Below are positions 10,785 through 21,486 of a stretch of DNA of 64,000 nt, piece after piece; the stretch's first letter is position 1, and the number at the start of each line of letters is the position of its first letter. The stretch is taken from contig ARYC01017122.1 of the NCBI GenBank assembly GCA_000711775.1, positions 144,972 to 208,971 on the forward strand, in the 5' to 3' direction. The notes beneath the pieces are model-generated. The model did no database searches and was not told where the DNA came from. It was given only the letters and a program-made list of their open reading frames with translations. Origin of the DNA: Oxytricha trifallax. Lineage: Eukaryota; Ciliophora; Spirotrichea; Sporadotrichida; Oxytrichidae. The position numbers were made by a program, and so were the translations under genes.

Positions 10785-11105
10785 AATAAATAAACTTTGT
10801 CTTAAGCATTTGCATAGCTTCACCGATTATTAAATCATCGCTCTCTAATTGAATGTTTTATTCTATTATATGGTTAATTTCATTTAGTAGATTTTACAGG
10901 AAACCCATTATGTTTGAAATTTACTCCCCTTGCAAACTTTACTCAATATTTATATTTTTTTATTTATAAAAAGAGGTTGGATTTTTGAATCCCTTATAAA
11001 TTGAATCATATTTGGGATTGTTTCGTCGTCAATATATTAGTTCATATCAATATGCTTTGGCATGGGTTTATTGTCTTAGCCACATCTCATTCTAATGTTT
11101 TTAAA
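10785..11105 (-). CDS. gene C segment with one frame change
   Basis: The first part reads PMPKHIDMNQYIDDETIPN then MIQFIRDSKIQPLFINKK. After a run of A the coding frame shifts by one and reads NIEQSLQGEQISNIMGFLQN, then LLNEINHIIEQNIQLESDD and GEAMQMLKTKF. It is helical and acidic. The shift sits in an A7 stretch and could be a mutation, an assembly error or a missed junction. Product not recognised. Confidence 0.6.
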
Positions 11106-11249
11106 AATATTTATTCAATTATTAACTTAATTATTCCCAAATAATTATTTTTTTCTAATTATTAATTGTATAGGAAATAAATTTAAACTTAGTAAAAAAC
11201 AAATACAATTCTGAGAAAATTTAAATAAATAAAATTTAATAATTATAAC

Positions 11250-11500
11250 TTAAATCAGAAATTCTTTAATTAATTTAGGATGTTTTCTACTGAAATTATT
11301 CTATCATTAGGAAGATCTCTTCTAACCAAATGAATAATGTATTATGCAGCTGCTTTATTAACTAGTTCTTTCAAGGGTTCTCCATCCGTTCTGTGTTATT
11401 AAGGTTAATTAAAAAATTGCGAAAATTATAAGTCATTGTCAGAATCATCTGTTGTTTATTAAAATATATACAGGCATAAATATTTTTTTTTTTGATTTTC
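11250..11500 (-). CDS. gene C segment
   Basis: Minus strand TDDSDNDLQFSQFFNQPQQ, then PLKELVNKAAAQYIIHLVRR and DLPNDRIISVENILNQLKNF followed by TGA. The TGA may be the end of one reading frame or lie just past the MDS border. It lies between two AT-rich intervals (11106-11249 and 11501-11842) that look like IESs. Confidence 0.6.
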
Positions 11501-11842
11501 TTAGAAAGAGCAATACATATTAAATCATAATAATATTGCTGAGATTAATGATATCTTATCTTCAATGAAAACATTACTATTACCTTATTTTATATATAAA
11601 ATTAAGTCTTATATGAAACATAATAATAAAGTTGATCAAGCCATAATACTTTACAAAATATAATTGTTATATTTATATCTACTTATATTTGTAAATTAAC
11701 CAATATATTACAAAATTCATTTTAAATTTCGTAATAAAATGACTAATATGTATAATATATAGTTTTATATTAAAACTAAACAGGCTTTAATAATAATTAA
11801 ATCATAGTTAATTATATTTAAACTTTAGTTATATTAATATGA

Positions 11843-12045
11843 TTGTGAACAGGGAAATTGAAGGCTCGTTATTATTTGACTTTTCAATTAGGTACTTAAG
11901 TTCTTCAAAGAAATTGTAAATTACAAGTAGTGACTTTTTTAATTTCCTAGAAAAGTTCTCCTTAATTTTCTAAATTTCATGCTTTGAGAAGTCTTTCCAC
12001 TATTTATTGAATCTTTTATTGTTAAATATAGTTTAGTATAAAAAA
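11843..12045 (-). CDS. gene C segment
   Basis: Minus strand NKRFNKQWKDFSKHEIQKI, then KENFSRKLKKSLLVIYNFF and EELKYLIEKSNNNEPSI. Lys-rich and helical. It lies downstream of the segment restored by excision of the TBE at 12163-18890. Product not recognised. Confidence 0.65.
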
Positions 12046-12089
12046 ATGCAGATATCTACAACTATATTTTGAATTAAATGTTTAAGTTA

Positions 12090-12159
12090 ATTAGTAAAAC
12101 CATTTTAATATGATCTTATCAATAGTGAAGAATATTTTTGGATCAATAAAGTAGTCAAT
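12090..12159 (-). CDS. gene C segment adjoining the TBE
   Basis: Minus strand DYFIDPKIFFTIDKIILKWF. The codons abut the target duplication of the TBE at 12163. Joining across the element at a single ATT (minus strand) gives ...DKQMKEI|DYFIDPKIF in phase with the segment at 18900-19040. This argues that the TBE sits within a coding stretch and is removed exactly. Confidence 0.7.
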
Positions 12160-12327
12160 AATCAAAACCCCAAAACCCCTTAATGAAGTTTATAAGTGCT
12201 TTTATTTGTAAGGAATTTATTATGGGTTAGGGTTATTAATTAAATGCGAGACAAAATTGCAACCTTTTGGGGTATATTTATGATGAAGAGTACATAGATT
12301 TAGTGTTTAAACTCCGATTTTGATGTG

Positions 12328-13273
12328 ATGTATACAGTGAATAAGTCAAACCAGTACTTAACTATAAGTCTATTGCACTGCTCTTAAAGCTAAGTCCATC
12401 AACTATTCGCTTCTCAATTCCTTATAACAGTATAACTAAAGCAACAATTGCTAAATTCTAAGTCTTAGAGGAAGTCAAAATTTCTTTAGAAGGATAATGG
12501 CTATCTTACTAATGAAAAACTTTGAAGTATTGAGCTCACTTTTGTCTAGATCAACGAGCTATTTTCATCGCCAGTTCCCTGAGTTAAAGATCTATGCATA
12601 ATCTGTTGCAAACATTTATAAATGAAACGGTATCTTTTACAAAGGTGTTAATCGTATCAAGAGAGTAATTGATTTCACTTTTGCCATTACAGCAACAACT
12701 TAAGTTATATTTATAATTAAATCAAGAGAGCTAAATAGAATAATATTAAGTTTATTCATGCTGACGAGGCTATGTTTACCTTCAACACTTTCATCTAGAA
12801 ATTATGATATAAGAGGCATAGTAATATAGAAGTATATGACTAGAAAGTCAAGGTATAAACAATAGCAATTCTTGGAGGTATTAGCGAGGATGCTGGTTTA
12901 GAAACTTATGTTATTCATCCTCGCTCTATTAAGACAGAGCAGTATATTAAGTTCTTAGAGCAGCTGAGAGAGAAGTACCCTCAATAAGAGATTATACTAT
13001 TCGTTGATAACCTTTCTGTTCATAAGACTAAAGAAACAAGGAAGAGTTATGAACAACTAAGAATAACGCCAGTGCTCAACGTACCTTAGAGTCCATAGTT
13101 TAATGTAATTGAGTTCTACTGGGATATATTAAAAGGTCGTTACACGAAACTGCTGCTAAACCACTTAATGCATGACCTACCTATCGATAAAGTAGACTTT
13201 ATTAAAAACTTAGCGAAGAGAGTAGATAATTAATTGGTTTAAAAGTGTGATAAAAGAAGGGAGAGTGAATAAA
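12328..13273 (+). pseudogene. TBE DDE transposase (Tc1/IS630-like), decayed
   Basis: The 3' two-thirds read well: KFIHADEAMFTFNTFIQK, ILGGISEDAGLETYVIHP, EIILFVDNLSVHKTK, and PQFNVIEFYWDILKGRY. These hold the three catalytic acidic residues (Asp in ADEA, Asp in VDNLS, Glu in VIEFYWD). A TGA replaces the Trp of the KSWYKRH seen in the 34009 copy, and the N-terminal third is frameshifted. The usual TGA stop is mutated to TAA (GAATAA), so the frame reads on. Cut-and-paste transposase; TBE transposases are also implicated in genome rearrangement in Oxytricha. The start ATG is by alignment with the other copies. Confidence 0.85.
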
Positions 13274-13312
13274 TATAAATAAGTTTTGTAATTAAGTTAA
13301 TGAATATATAAA

Positions 13313-14296
13313 TCACATTTAAAATTCTTTAGAAGGAGCTGCTTTCTCTTTCTTTTCTTCTGCTTCTTGATTTCCTCCTCCTAGGTTTCTTCTCTTGCTT
13401 CCAGCTCCAGCATCTATGTTCATTGACTTTGTAGGCTAAATATTTGAATAAAGTCTCTTGCTAACTTTATACTTTGTTTGCGACTTTCGCTCTCTGTGAA
13501 GCTTGCTCTATTCCTTCATCAAGAAGAGGCCAGTACCAGATTTTTCTAAAGATTTAAGGGTGCTTCTGCAGCTCTGATAGCTAGCTCTCACTTATCTTGA
13601 TCCGTTGTTTTTCTTTATCTTCTGAAGAGATGCTGTACCCTTTCTTATGATATTATTGAATAATTTCTTTCAAGTAATCCCTTCTTTCCTTTCCAACTAA
13701 AATTATTAAATCCGTAAGTAATTAAGACAAATCTAATAAGATATTTCAAAGAAGGCACCCCTTCTAGAAGGTGGTGACATTGTGGAGTTTTGCTTATTTA
13801 ATACATAAAATTCAGGATTCTTAAAATTCTATACAGACTTACATTAATTGTTTTAGGATCTTAAAATTGTATCTGGCCTGACAAAGAGGGAATCTCATTT
13901 AATCATTGCTAGTATGCCAAAGAAATAGTTTCTTTAAGGTAGTTTATTTGACAACTACTACTTAGTAGGGAGGTACTGCGAAACCTCTGGGTCGCTCATA
14001 ACATCATCATATAAGTTAGTCACTAAATTCTCTGGATAGTTTGGAATCTCTGCAAACTTTACATCTAAAGTTTTTAATGCTTTCTTCTCTTCGCAGAGTA
14101 TAGCTCTTAGAAATAAAATTTTAGTACCTTCCATCGTTGGCAGAAACAAACCAACTACATAATAAAGGTTAGTTACTATGAGTTCATTACCTTGCTGCAC
14201 CAGGCAGCGATGCAAATCCTCCTTGCTTTGCTTCTAAATTTTTTTAAACAATTCTTGTGCTTGCACTCTTTTCATTACATCATTCATTGACTCCAT
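13313..14296 (-). pseudogene. TBE third gene ('22-kDa' protein), decayed
   Basis: ATG at 14294-14296 gives MESMNDVMKRVQAQELFKK. Shared blocks follow: NLYYVVGLFLPTMEG, NLYDDVMSDPEVSQYLP and SNKLPQRNYFFGIL, then an in-frame TGA. The C-terminus is basic and low-complexity (SMNIDAGAGSKRRNLGGG) and ends at TGA 13313-13315. The same blocks recur in the copies at 24624, 33869/37949 and 35155. It is transcribed away from the zinc-finger/kinase gene. Its function is not known. It is longer here than in the 35155 copy, with extra sequence around 13670-13860. Confidence 0.75.
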
Positions 14297-14504
14297 CTTG
14301 TTTACAGATATAAGAAATGATATTCAAATTTAAGTTTATTGATTTCAATTATATACCTCTGTAAAACTTACTATTAAATATGGGCATCCTATAGGAGGTC
14401 AACCTCTAAGAAGGATATGGAGAAGGTTTAGAGAACTGGTTTCAAACTTGAGAGATTGATATCAATTTCTACTGTTATAGTTCCATATTTTAAAATTTAA
14501 ATTG

Positions 14505-14690
14505 GTACTTACATAATTAGAAGCAGCTCCTAAAATACTAGAACTTAGTTAGGAGCATTAATTAAAGCTAGTACTTAATTAGGAGCACCCTAATTTTAAT
14601 CATAATATCACAAAATACCTCCTAAAGCAGTACGTAATTAGTTAGGTGCACCTCCTAAATCAGTACATACCATAATAAACTTTTATTGAA
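14505..14690. promoter_or_regulatory. TBE divergent-gene spacer repeats
   Basis: Several short repeats of the type TACTTAATTAGGAGCACC occur in both orientations between the divergently transcribed third gene and zinc-finger/kinase gene. The same arrangement is present in the other TBEs (24240, 33480, 36020, 63825). A shared promoter or transposase-binding role is inference. Confidence 0.5.
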
Positions 14691-15008
14691 AGTAAAAATG
14701 GCTACTTCCACACTCATATTTAGAGCTGGATCGTCACATGGCACTTAATTTTCTTCTATAATACTCTAAAAACCTCCCTTGAAACCTTAATGCTTACAAT
14801 GGTACAATATGATCTCTCGGATTTAGATACAGTTTTAAATTTAAATATGAGCGCTAACATTTTAAGAAAACCAACAGTCCTCCCATCAAACTAATTGAGA
14901 TGACCTTTGGTAATACTAAAAGGTGTAAGAGTTGTGAGTTGTTGTTCTTTCATACAGAACTAACAGAGCTATCGCTTGACTTCTCTGTTATTAAAATATA
15001 AAATAATT

Positions 15009-15422
15009 TTGTAGAAATACATATGATTTTTGAAAATTAATTATAATTAAATTAAATATAAATCAAAATCGTGGAAGTTAACGTTGACCAATTTAAACGA
15101 TATTGGGCTTTTTCAATAGAAAATTTAAATTAGCTGGACTATTTTATTTGGGGTACTATTTATTCTCATCCCTGGAGCGAGATAACTTCACTTTAATTAA
15201 ACACCTCTAAATTCATTAAATTTACCCTCACATTAAAGTAAAGTTATCTCGCTCCTGAAAGGCAATAAAATAGTACCGCCAATAATATAGTCCAGCAAAT
15301 TTGGAATTTTCTATCGAAAGAGCCCAAGATCGTTTTCTATTGGTCAACGTTAACTGCCACAATTTAGATTTATATTTAATTTAATTATAATTAATTTTCA
15401 AAAATCAAATGTATTTCTTCAA
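15009..15422. mobile_element. 414-bp TTGTAG-family element in TBE spacer
   Basis: Ends TTGTAGAAATACATATGA and (reverse) TTGAAGAAATACATTTGA, with a long inner inverted repeat around AGTTATCTCGCTCC. TA follows the right end (15423-15424). It is non-coding and matches the terminal sequence of the 8.1-kb element at 43435-51537, so it is a non-autonomous derivative. Confidence 0.8.
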
Positions 15423-15441
15423 TAATAGAAAATAAATAGCA

Positions 15442-16300
15442 AATAAATGCGTGGGAGATAGAAAGGAGAAGAAAGTTAGAAATGAAATATCTATGTAGAA
15501 GAGAAAATTGAGGTATATATTTTTGAGAAGTGTGAAAGAGACTTTACTCATAAATCTAGCTGGTACAGGCATATGAAGGTCCATAAGGAAGCTAAGCCTG
15601 CTGTATACTTAAAGCATGACAAAGTTGATGGAAAGTATGATTGCTTTGAGTGGCATAAGCAGTACTCTCATGCAAGAGACTTGAAGAAGCATCTTTTAAA
15701 AGCCCAAAAGAAAGAGATAGAAGAAAAGCAGGGAACCTCTTTAAGCTGTTGAGCTTTAACAAGCAAGCGAATCAGAGTGTGTGAGGATTGCACGCGCAAC
15801 CTCTTAACATAAGAGGTCACTAAAATCATGATTAAAATATAATACAAGAAAATTCCAGTACTAGCATAGATTGATTTAGATACTTCTCTCTAAAGTTACT
15901 TTATTCTAGAGGACTCCTATTTCAAGAAAGTTATTAAGGATCATCAGTATGCTTACAAAGTTTATCCTATCAACTATCTCCTTAATGATGATAAGTATTA
16001 AATAGAGTTTACTATGAGTATTAAGTACTCACTCAGGCTAACTTTAAAGATTTAAAATACTTAATAAAGCTAGTTTCTGTTATCCTTGCTAATGATCATG
16101 TAGCTTTTAGGCTCCGGCTATTTGAAATGACCTTCATAGATTTCATAATAGATTAAGCAAATCATAGATAGCTTACACTAATGGCAACCTAAACTATACA
16201 GGGTATCAAAGAGCTTCATAAGTTAGGCTTTGTTTACAGGGATTTCAATCCTGAGAATATAATGTTGAAATTTTGACCAGTAGATTTCAGCAGAGCTTTA
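15442..16300 (+). pseudogene. TBE zinc-finger/kinase gene, 5' part, interrupted
   Basis: Matches the 36550 copy: a degraded first C2H2 finger, YLKHDKVDGKYDCFEWHK with the second Cys of the finger changed to Trp, and the kinase N-lobe. The C-lobe begins IKELHKLGFVYRDFNPENIM, so the catalytic HRDLKPEN has become YRDFNPEN. The start codon is lost (ATAGCA where the other copy has ATGACA). The gene is broken at 16301 by a 2.1-kb element. Confidence 0.8.
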
Positions 16301-16601
16301 GGATACCCCCCATGTGCCTGTAATTGTTTAAAATTCCAGGCACATGAATATGGTTTTAGATCCATTCTGGAATCCATATTCCAGAATTAAAACTGGAATT
16401 CCATTTTAGTTCTGGAATTCCAGATTTATTCCTGGAATTTCTGTTAATATTTTATTTATGTTAGATTATATTATAAAAAAATTACTCTTGTATTTTGTAT
16501 ATCAAAGTAGAATTTTTAAAAATTTACTTTAATTGCTCTCTGTAATAAATAACCCAAAAGTCATATTACAATGAGAAAAAAGAGTAAATATTATAAGTGT
16601 T

Positions 16602-17060
16602 GGGGGGGGAAGTTTCCTGCCCCAAAATTTTATATGCACCCAAGGGGGAAAGTTTCCTGCCCCCAAAAAGGTAGTTTCCTGCCCCGTACATAAAAATATG
16701 CAATTTTTATAATTTTCAAAGAATATTTATCATCTATTATTATGTAGTTTTTTTTTTTAATTTAGCTTCAAATATCATTTCTACCTTGATAATCAATTAA
16801 AATTTAATGAAAATTACATTAATTATTAAAAAAAACACTTATTTTAGACTTGTCAATAATATATAATTTGATAACGAATAATTATGTACCTTGAAAATTA
16901 TTAATAATTAATGATGTATAGTACATGGTTATGGTTATTGAAATTGAAAATTAATTTGTTTCTATTAAATTTATTGCAAAAACATAAAATCTAATGTTGG
17001 GGGCAGGAAACTACCTTTTGGGGCAGGAAACTGTCTGGGTCAGGAAACTTCCCCCCCCCC
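16602..17060. mobile_element. 459-bp G-rich-end element, exact 8-bp duplication
   Basis: Begins GGGGGGGGAAGTTTCCTGCC and ends in the inverse. A perfect duplication TAAGTGTT lies at 16594-16601 and 17061-17068. The motif GGAAGTTTCCTGCCCC is repeated within each end. It is non-coding. Diverged copies lie at 53388-53738 and 55065-55402. Confidence 0.85.
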
Positions 17061-17197
17061 TAAGTGTTAAATTAATCTCCTCGAAGTCAGTAAAATTATC
17101 ACTTATATCATATAAATACTAATTTAAATTTTCTAAATACGGTTTTATTAATTATCAAGCATAATAAATAAATTCATGCATTTGTTTAAATATAATT

Positions 17198-17749
17198 ATG
17201 CCATTTAATAAGGAATTTTAATTTATCTTAAGAAGCTGGGTCAGTGAACCCGAATACTATAGGTCAAAAGTGGTTCCTAAAATTCTTATTGATAAAGAAT
17301 TCAATTTTCATTATTTTGTGGGGTATATAAGAAGACTTACATATATTAACATTGGTATTATAAAGAAACTGCTTGAATCCTGGCTCCGAAATCCTTTTTC
17401 CTTACTTCTCGCTCAGACCATAATCATTCTATAAATATAGAGTAATATAAATATAAAGCAAAATTATACTTGGATTAATCATACGTTTCAAGATATGAAA
17501 AGCTTTAGATTCCATTATTATTAAGTCTCTTTATTATAAATAAATTATAATTACTTTATTATTAAGAATTAAAATCTGATCAGTATATAGTCTGATTCTA
17601 TACTAATGAAATACACAATCAGGCTATATCCAATATGCTCATGTATTAAAACTTCGAATCAGAATTTAAGTAGGCTTTCATTATTTATAATAAAGTTTAA
17701 AAAAATGTAAATAATTTTAACTTATACCTTACTCCTAATGCTAAAATGA
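17198..17749 (+). CDS. hypothetical protein in the 2.1-kb element (183 aa)
   Basis: ATG 17198 to TGA 17747 stays in one frame if TAA/TAG are glutamine: 183 codons. It begins MPFNKEFQFILRSWVSEPEY, then KVVPKILIDKEFNFHYFVGY and RRLTYINIGIIKKLLESWLR. The first 80 residues look coding; the rest is Ile/Asn/Gln-rich and may be chance read-through or an intron. No transposase motif is visible. It could be the element's own gene, a captured MDS, or the remnant of a larger protein. Confidence 0.45.
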
Positions 17750-18407
17750 AACTAAAATAACAACTTATCGTATGAAAATAGTGAAGATAAAGAATTTTAG
17801 ATTATTTTTAAAAAAAATAATATTATTATTTAAAACTATTACATGGCATTTATCTATCTCCATCATAAGTTGGAACTTTAAAGGATTTATTTTTTGTTAA
17901 AACATAGTTTATAATTTAAGAATTTTACAGCATATCCTAATATATCATGACATAACTTATAGGTTTCTCAAGGCATATACATGGTAGTGCCTTTGACAAA
18001 AAATGTTTTCCTATTATCTGTCATGATTACCCGTCTATTTTAACAATTACTATTTAGATTTAATATTAATTTAATGAATTATGTTTCTCAATATTAATGT
18101 ATTCCTACAATAGTAATCGTTGTTTAATTTTAATCATGTTACAAATTAATATGAATTTGAATATATATGGTAAAAGAAATTTATATTTTTGATTTTAAAT
18201 TAATATTTTAATAATATTATGTATAACCATTTATATAAATTTTTTATATAAAATAATTCTATTTTATTAAACAAAATTTTGGTTACAGTTTTAATCCTAG
18301 AATTCCAGTTTTAATCCTGGAATTCCAGTTATAGTTCTGGAATACTAGGTTCGATTTTCATGTGCCTGGAATTCGAAAAAATTCCGGGCACATGGGGGGG
18401 GTATCCA

Positions 18408-18764
18408 AGCTTTAAGAGTAGAAGTATCAAGACTTGGAAGTGTTATGTGAACTCACGGCTATTATCCATATAGAGTAGAATTTAATAAATATGGACTTAC
18501 AATTATATGTGTGGTCTATTGTAGGAATAATAATAAAGTATTATATGCCTCTCAACGATTACAACTCTACAAGGTGCGAGAAGAATGTAAAACAAAGAAT
18601 AAAGCAATTTATTGACAAAACAAAAGTGTTCAATCAATAAAGCAAATGGATGATTCAATAACAATAAAACTAAGCTCAAGATCAGACAAAACAATAGAGC
18701 AAATAGAATTTCGGTTAAGCAAGATAAACTTCAGACTTCCCTCAGATTATCTTGAAGTGAATTT
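18408..18764 (+). pseudogene. TBE zinc-finger/kinase gene, 3' part
   Basis: The C-lobe resumes after the insertion: AGAAGTATCAAGACTTGGAA corresponds to AVSRLGSV of the 36550 copy. Then come the helix around GIIIKYYMPLNDY (aligned with MPRNDY) and the TRCE..VKQRIKQFIDKTK tail. Several point changes and frame breaks; not functional as it stands. Confidence 0.75.
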
Positions 18765-18899
18765 TGAGTAATTTAATTAAATACATTTTATTAAGAAATT
18801 CACATTAAAACTTATTAATAACCCCAACCCCTTACGAATTCCCTACAAATCAAAGCATTTATAAACCTCATTAAGGGATTTGGAGTTTTGAATTTCCTT

Positions 18900-19040
18900 C
18901 ATTTATTTATCTTCTTCTTCAAGTACAATCTTTTGTGGGATATACTAAAGCATTTAATTTTAAAGGTTTTGAATTTAAATCTAATTATTGTCTTCTTCAT
19001 TTTAAAATAGTTAGTACTCATCTAGATAATAATAAAAAAA
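18900..19040 (-). CDS. gene C segment upstream of the TBE
   Basis: Minus strand YLDEYQLFQNEEDNNQIQIQ then QMLQYIPQKIVLEEEDKQMK, EI, running straight to the TBE border. Its last codon ATT is the target duplication. Joining at a single ATT continues into DYFIDPKIFFTIDK at 12159. A plus-strand frame is also open, but the in-phase junction favours minus. Confidence 0.65.
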
Positions 19041-19849
19041 TGAATATAAAAATTTTAATTTTTAAATCATAATAAGTTACAAATATTTATTAATTATTAT
19101 AGTATGATTGTAAAAGTTTCTTATATGGTAAATATTAATTACCAATTACAAAAAATTTTTATCATCATAGCTTTTAAGTGGAATTTCATCAGACACTATC
19201 TTTAGTAATTGATTATATATTAAATTATAAATAAAGTTATAAATATAATGTTTAGAAAAATCTTAAATGTTAAATAAGTAATTTATTTATAAAAAATTTG
19301 GTTTTCTTAAAGCATGTTTGTATGTTTATCAATATTTATTATATTACATTAATACAAGAAATTTCAAGTAAAATTTCAGTGCTCTTAAAAGCTTCAACTA
19401 TTTTATTAAAAAATTAACCAAATATTTTATTTAATTTCATTATTATAGTGGAAATCCTAAAATTTATTTAATGTTATTTTCTAAATTTCAAATATAATCT
19501 TTTAGAATTTATACAGTATTATATAAGATTTAAGTTATTATTTTTAATTAATTTTTATGGGGTTTTGCTTAATTTGATAAGATTTATTAATCCCATTAAA
19601 ATAGTGTCCTTAAGATCATCCCTTATAATTAAAAATATAATAATATCATTATACGGAAGTTTATCAATATAATATTAATTAAAAAAACTTGCATTAAATT
19701 AAAATTAAATTTTAAATTCAAACTTTTAAATATGATATTATTTCTGGAACTTTTACATTTCATTTAAAATATGTAACGAAATATGGAGAATTTAGGCACA
19801 ATATATAAATTTTCGAATTTTATATTTAAAATTTTATATTTTACAATAT

Positions 19850-19997
19850 AAAGTTTAGTGCTTAATCTTCTATTTCTCGAACTAAATCCTTCTTAATGAA
19901 TTTTGATTCATTTCTTTAGTGCACTTATTTGAATTCATTGACAGCTTCTTAAGTGAATTTTAAAATAAGATAATTCTAAGCATCTTTCGCTAATTTT
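19850..19997 (-). CDS. gene C segment
   Basis: Minus strand AKDAQNYLILKFTQEAVNEF then KQVHQRNESKFIKKDLVRE, IEDQALNFI. Charged and helical, with AT-rich flanks of about 800 bp (19041-19849) that look like an IES. Product not recognised. Confidence 0.6.
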
Positions 19998-20194
19998 AAG
20001 AATATAAATAAATTATTTTGGAATAAAATTATATTAGATTAGCTAAAAAACCAATAATATTTATATTTTTGTATACAAACTAAACCTATATATAGTTAAT
20101 ATAATCTTTTTTTCTATTATTAATATATCAAAATTATCAAATGAAATTATTTAAACTTAATTTACTTAAATTAAAATGTTTTAAATAATTTTAT

Positions 20195-20345
20195 GGCGAT
20201 TCCTTAATCAAGCTCTTCTTAATTGCTTGTTAATTTTGCTATAAACAATTATTTCTATATTTATTTGCCATGTCTTAAATTTTCCAAAGAACCTTGCTCA
20301 ATTTTAATCAGTAGTTGTTCGCCTAATTTAAACTTTAAAACAATA
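20195..20345 (-). CDS. gene C segment
   Basis: Minus strand VLKFKLGEQLLIKIEQGSLE then NLRHGKQIQKQLFIAKLT, SNQEELDQGIAIKL. The most upstream minus-strand segment I could place in this gene. Product not recognised. Confidence 0.6.
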
Positions 20346-20458
20346 AGGCAATAATTTTTAAATTAAGATTATTCAAATTTTTATCTCAAAAATTAAATAT
20401 ATCCTTTGTCTAATTTTTTTAAAAGATATAAAATTATTTTAAATTCAATTTGAAATTA

Positions 20459-20590
20459 TTAGAGATAAAATGTTATTAGAAATACTTAAGCTGTTAAATG
20501 AAGAAGAGATATTTATAAATAAATACATATTAAATTTACAAGTAGAAATAAAAATGTTATAATCAACGAATTAGCGCAATTAAAAATAAT
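20459..20590 (+). CDS. coding island on the opposite strand
   Basis: Plus-strand frame MLLEILKLLNEEEIFINKY then ILNLQVEIKMLQSTNQRNQ, closing at TGA. It could be an inverted segment of gene C or part of another gene. Short and therefore uncertain. Confidence 0.4.
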
Positions 20591-20651
20591 AATGATCTTA
20601 AAATATTTTTGTTGTTAAATTTCTTAATAATCTATTAAACGAATAAAATTA

Positions 20652-21063
20652 TTATAGGAATACATTTGAATTTGGAAAATTAATTATAAAAATATTTAAA
20701 TTATTTAAAAAAAATCGTGGCAATAAAAGTTGTCCAATTTAAACGATCTTGGGCTCTTTTGATAGAGAATTCAAAATTAGATTAGCTAGACTCTACTATT
20801 GGCGGTACTATTAATCTAATCGCATTGCTCAAGCGAGATAACACATCTTAATTAAACACCTCTTAATTCATTAAATTATACTCGCTTGAGCAATGCGATT
20901 AGATTAATAGTACCGCCAATAGTAGAGTCTAGCTAATCTAATTTTGAATTCTCTATCAAAAGAGCCCAAGATCGTTTAAATTGGACAACTTTAATTGCCA
21001 CGATTTTTAAAGAATTTAAGTATGTTTTTAATTATTTTTCCATATTCTAGTGTATTTCTATAA
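20652..21063. mobile_element. 412-bp TTGTAG-family element
   Basis: Ends TTATAGGAATACATTTGAA and (reverse) TTATAGAAATACACTAGAA, each next to TA (20650-20651 and 21064-21065). The inner arms form an almost perfect long hairpin (ATTAGATTAGCTAGACTCTA... and its inverse). Non-coding derivative of the 8.1-kb element at 43435. Confidence 0.88.
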
Positions 21064-21486
21064 TATTATAAAGATTTAGAAAGAGCTATTTGGACTATTT
21101 ATGAAAATTAGTAAAAATATTTTTTTTATTAGAAATATTATCAGCTTAATAGAATACTTATTATAATTATCAAAATATGATATAAGAACATTACTTAGTC
21201 TAACTACTCTTCTTAGGATAGTTGGACATTTCCTTCTTGATTTTGTTGAATCTTTCTTCTATTCAGCTCTATTGCGAGTTGTCTGTTCTAATGCTGAACC
21301 AGCTCTTACTTGTTTGGACCTCTATGAAAAAAAAATTTAGTTATGTTTTTTGTAACTTACGTTTATGTGAGTGTAACCGCTCCCTCACCTTAAATCTTTA
21401 TAGGTTTCTATTTTCTAATTATTTAATTCATTTTAATTTATCGATTTCCTATTATAAATGTAATTCTTTATTTTTGCTAAAGTATA

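Larger units (their letters stand above)
16301..18407. mobile_element. 2.1-kb DNA transposon with 8-bp duplication, in the kinase gene
   Basis: Terminal inverted repeats GGATACCCCCCATGTGCC and GGCACATGGGGGGGGTATCC. Flanks GAGCTTTA (16293-16300) and AAGCTTTA (18408-18415) are an 8-bp duplication with one mismatch. Both subterminal regions carry several copies of the palindrome CTGGAATTCCAG. 8-bp targets and subterminal repeats suit hAT-like transposons, but no hAT transposase is seen. It contains a nested 459-bp element, one end of the TTGTAGG family (to 18110), and an open frame at 17198. Confidence 0.8.
12163..18890 (+). mobile_element. TBE transposon, copy 1, with nested insertions
   Basis: The left end is a perfect CAAAACCCCAAAACCCC (12163-12179). 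The right end is a decayed GGGATTTGGAGTTTTG (18875-18890). AAT target copies lie at 12160-12162 and 18891-18893. Order inside: transposase (+), third gene (-), spacer repeats, zinc-finger/kinase (+). Removing the 2.1-kb element nested in the kinase leaves about 4.6 kb, close to the roughly 4-kb family size known for TBEs. A 414-bp element sits in the spacer. Telomere-repeat ends and ANT targets are the defining TBE traits. Confidence 0.93.

Noticed and set aside
12163..12179. C4A4 telomere repeats as real chromosome ends
   Set aside because: They are two repeat units only, inside continuous sequence, paired with inverted G4T4 ends and ANT duplications, so they are TBE termini.
18521..18540. 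TTGTAGGAATA transposon end
   Set aside because: The TATTGTAGGAATAATAATAA here aligns with the GCAGCAATAATAATAG codons of the kinase gene; chance match.
18503..18694. 63-codon minus-strand frame, Leu-rich
   Set aside because: Antisense to the kinase 3' part of TBE copy 1.
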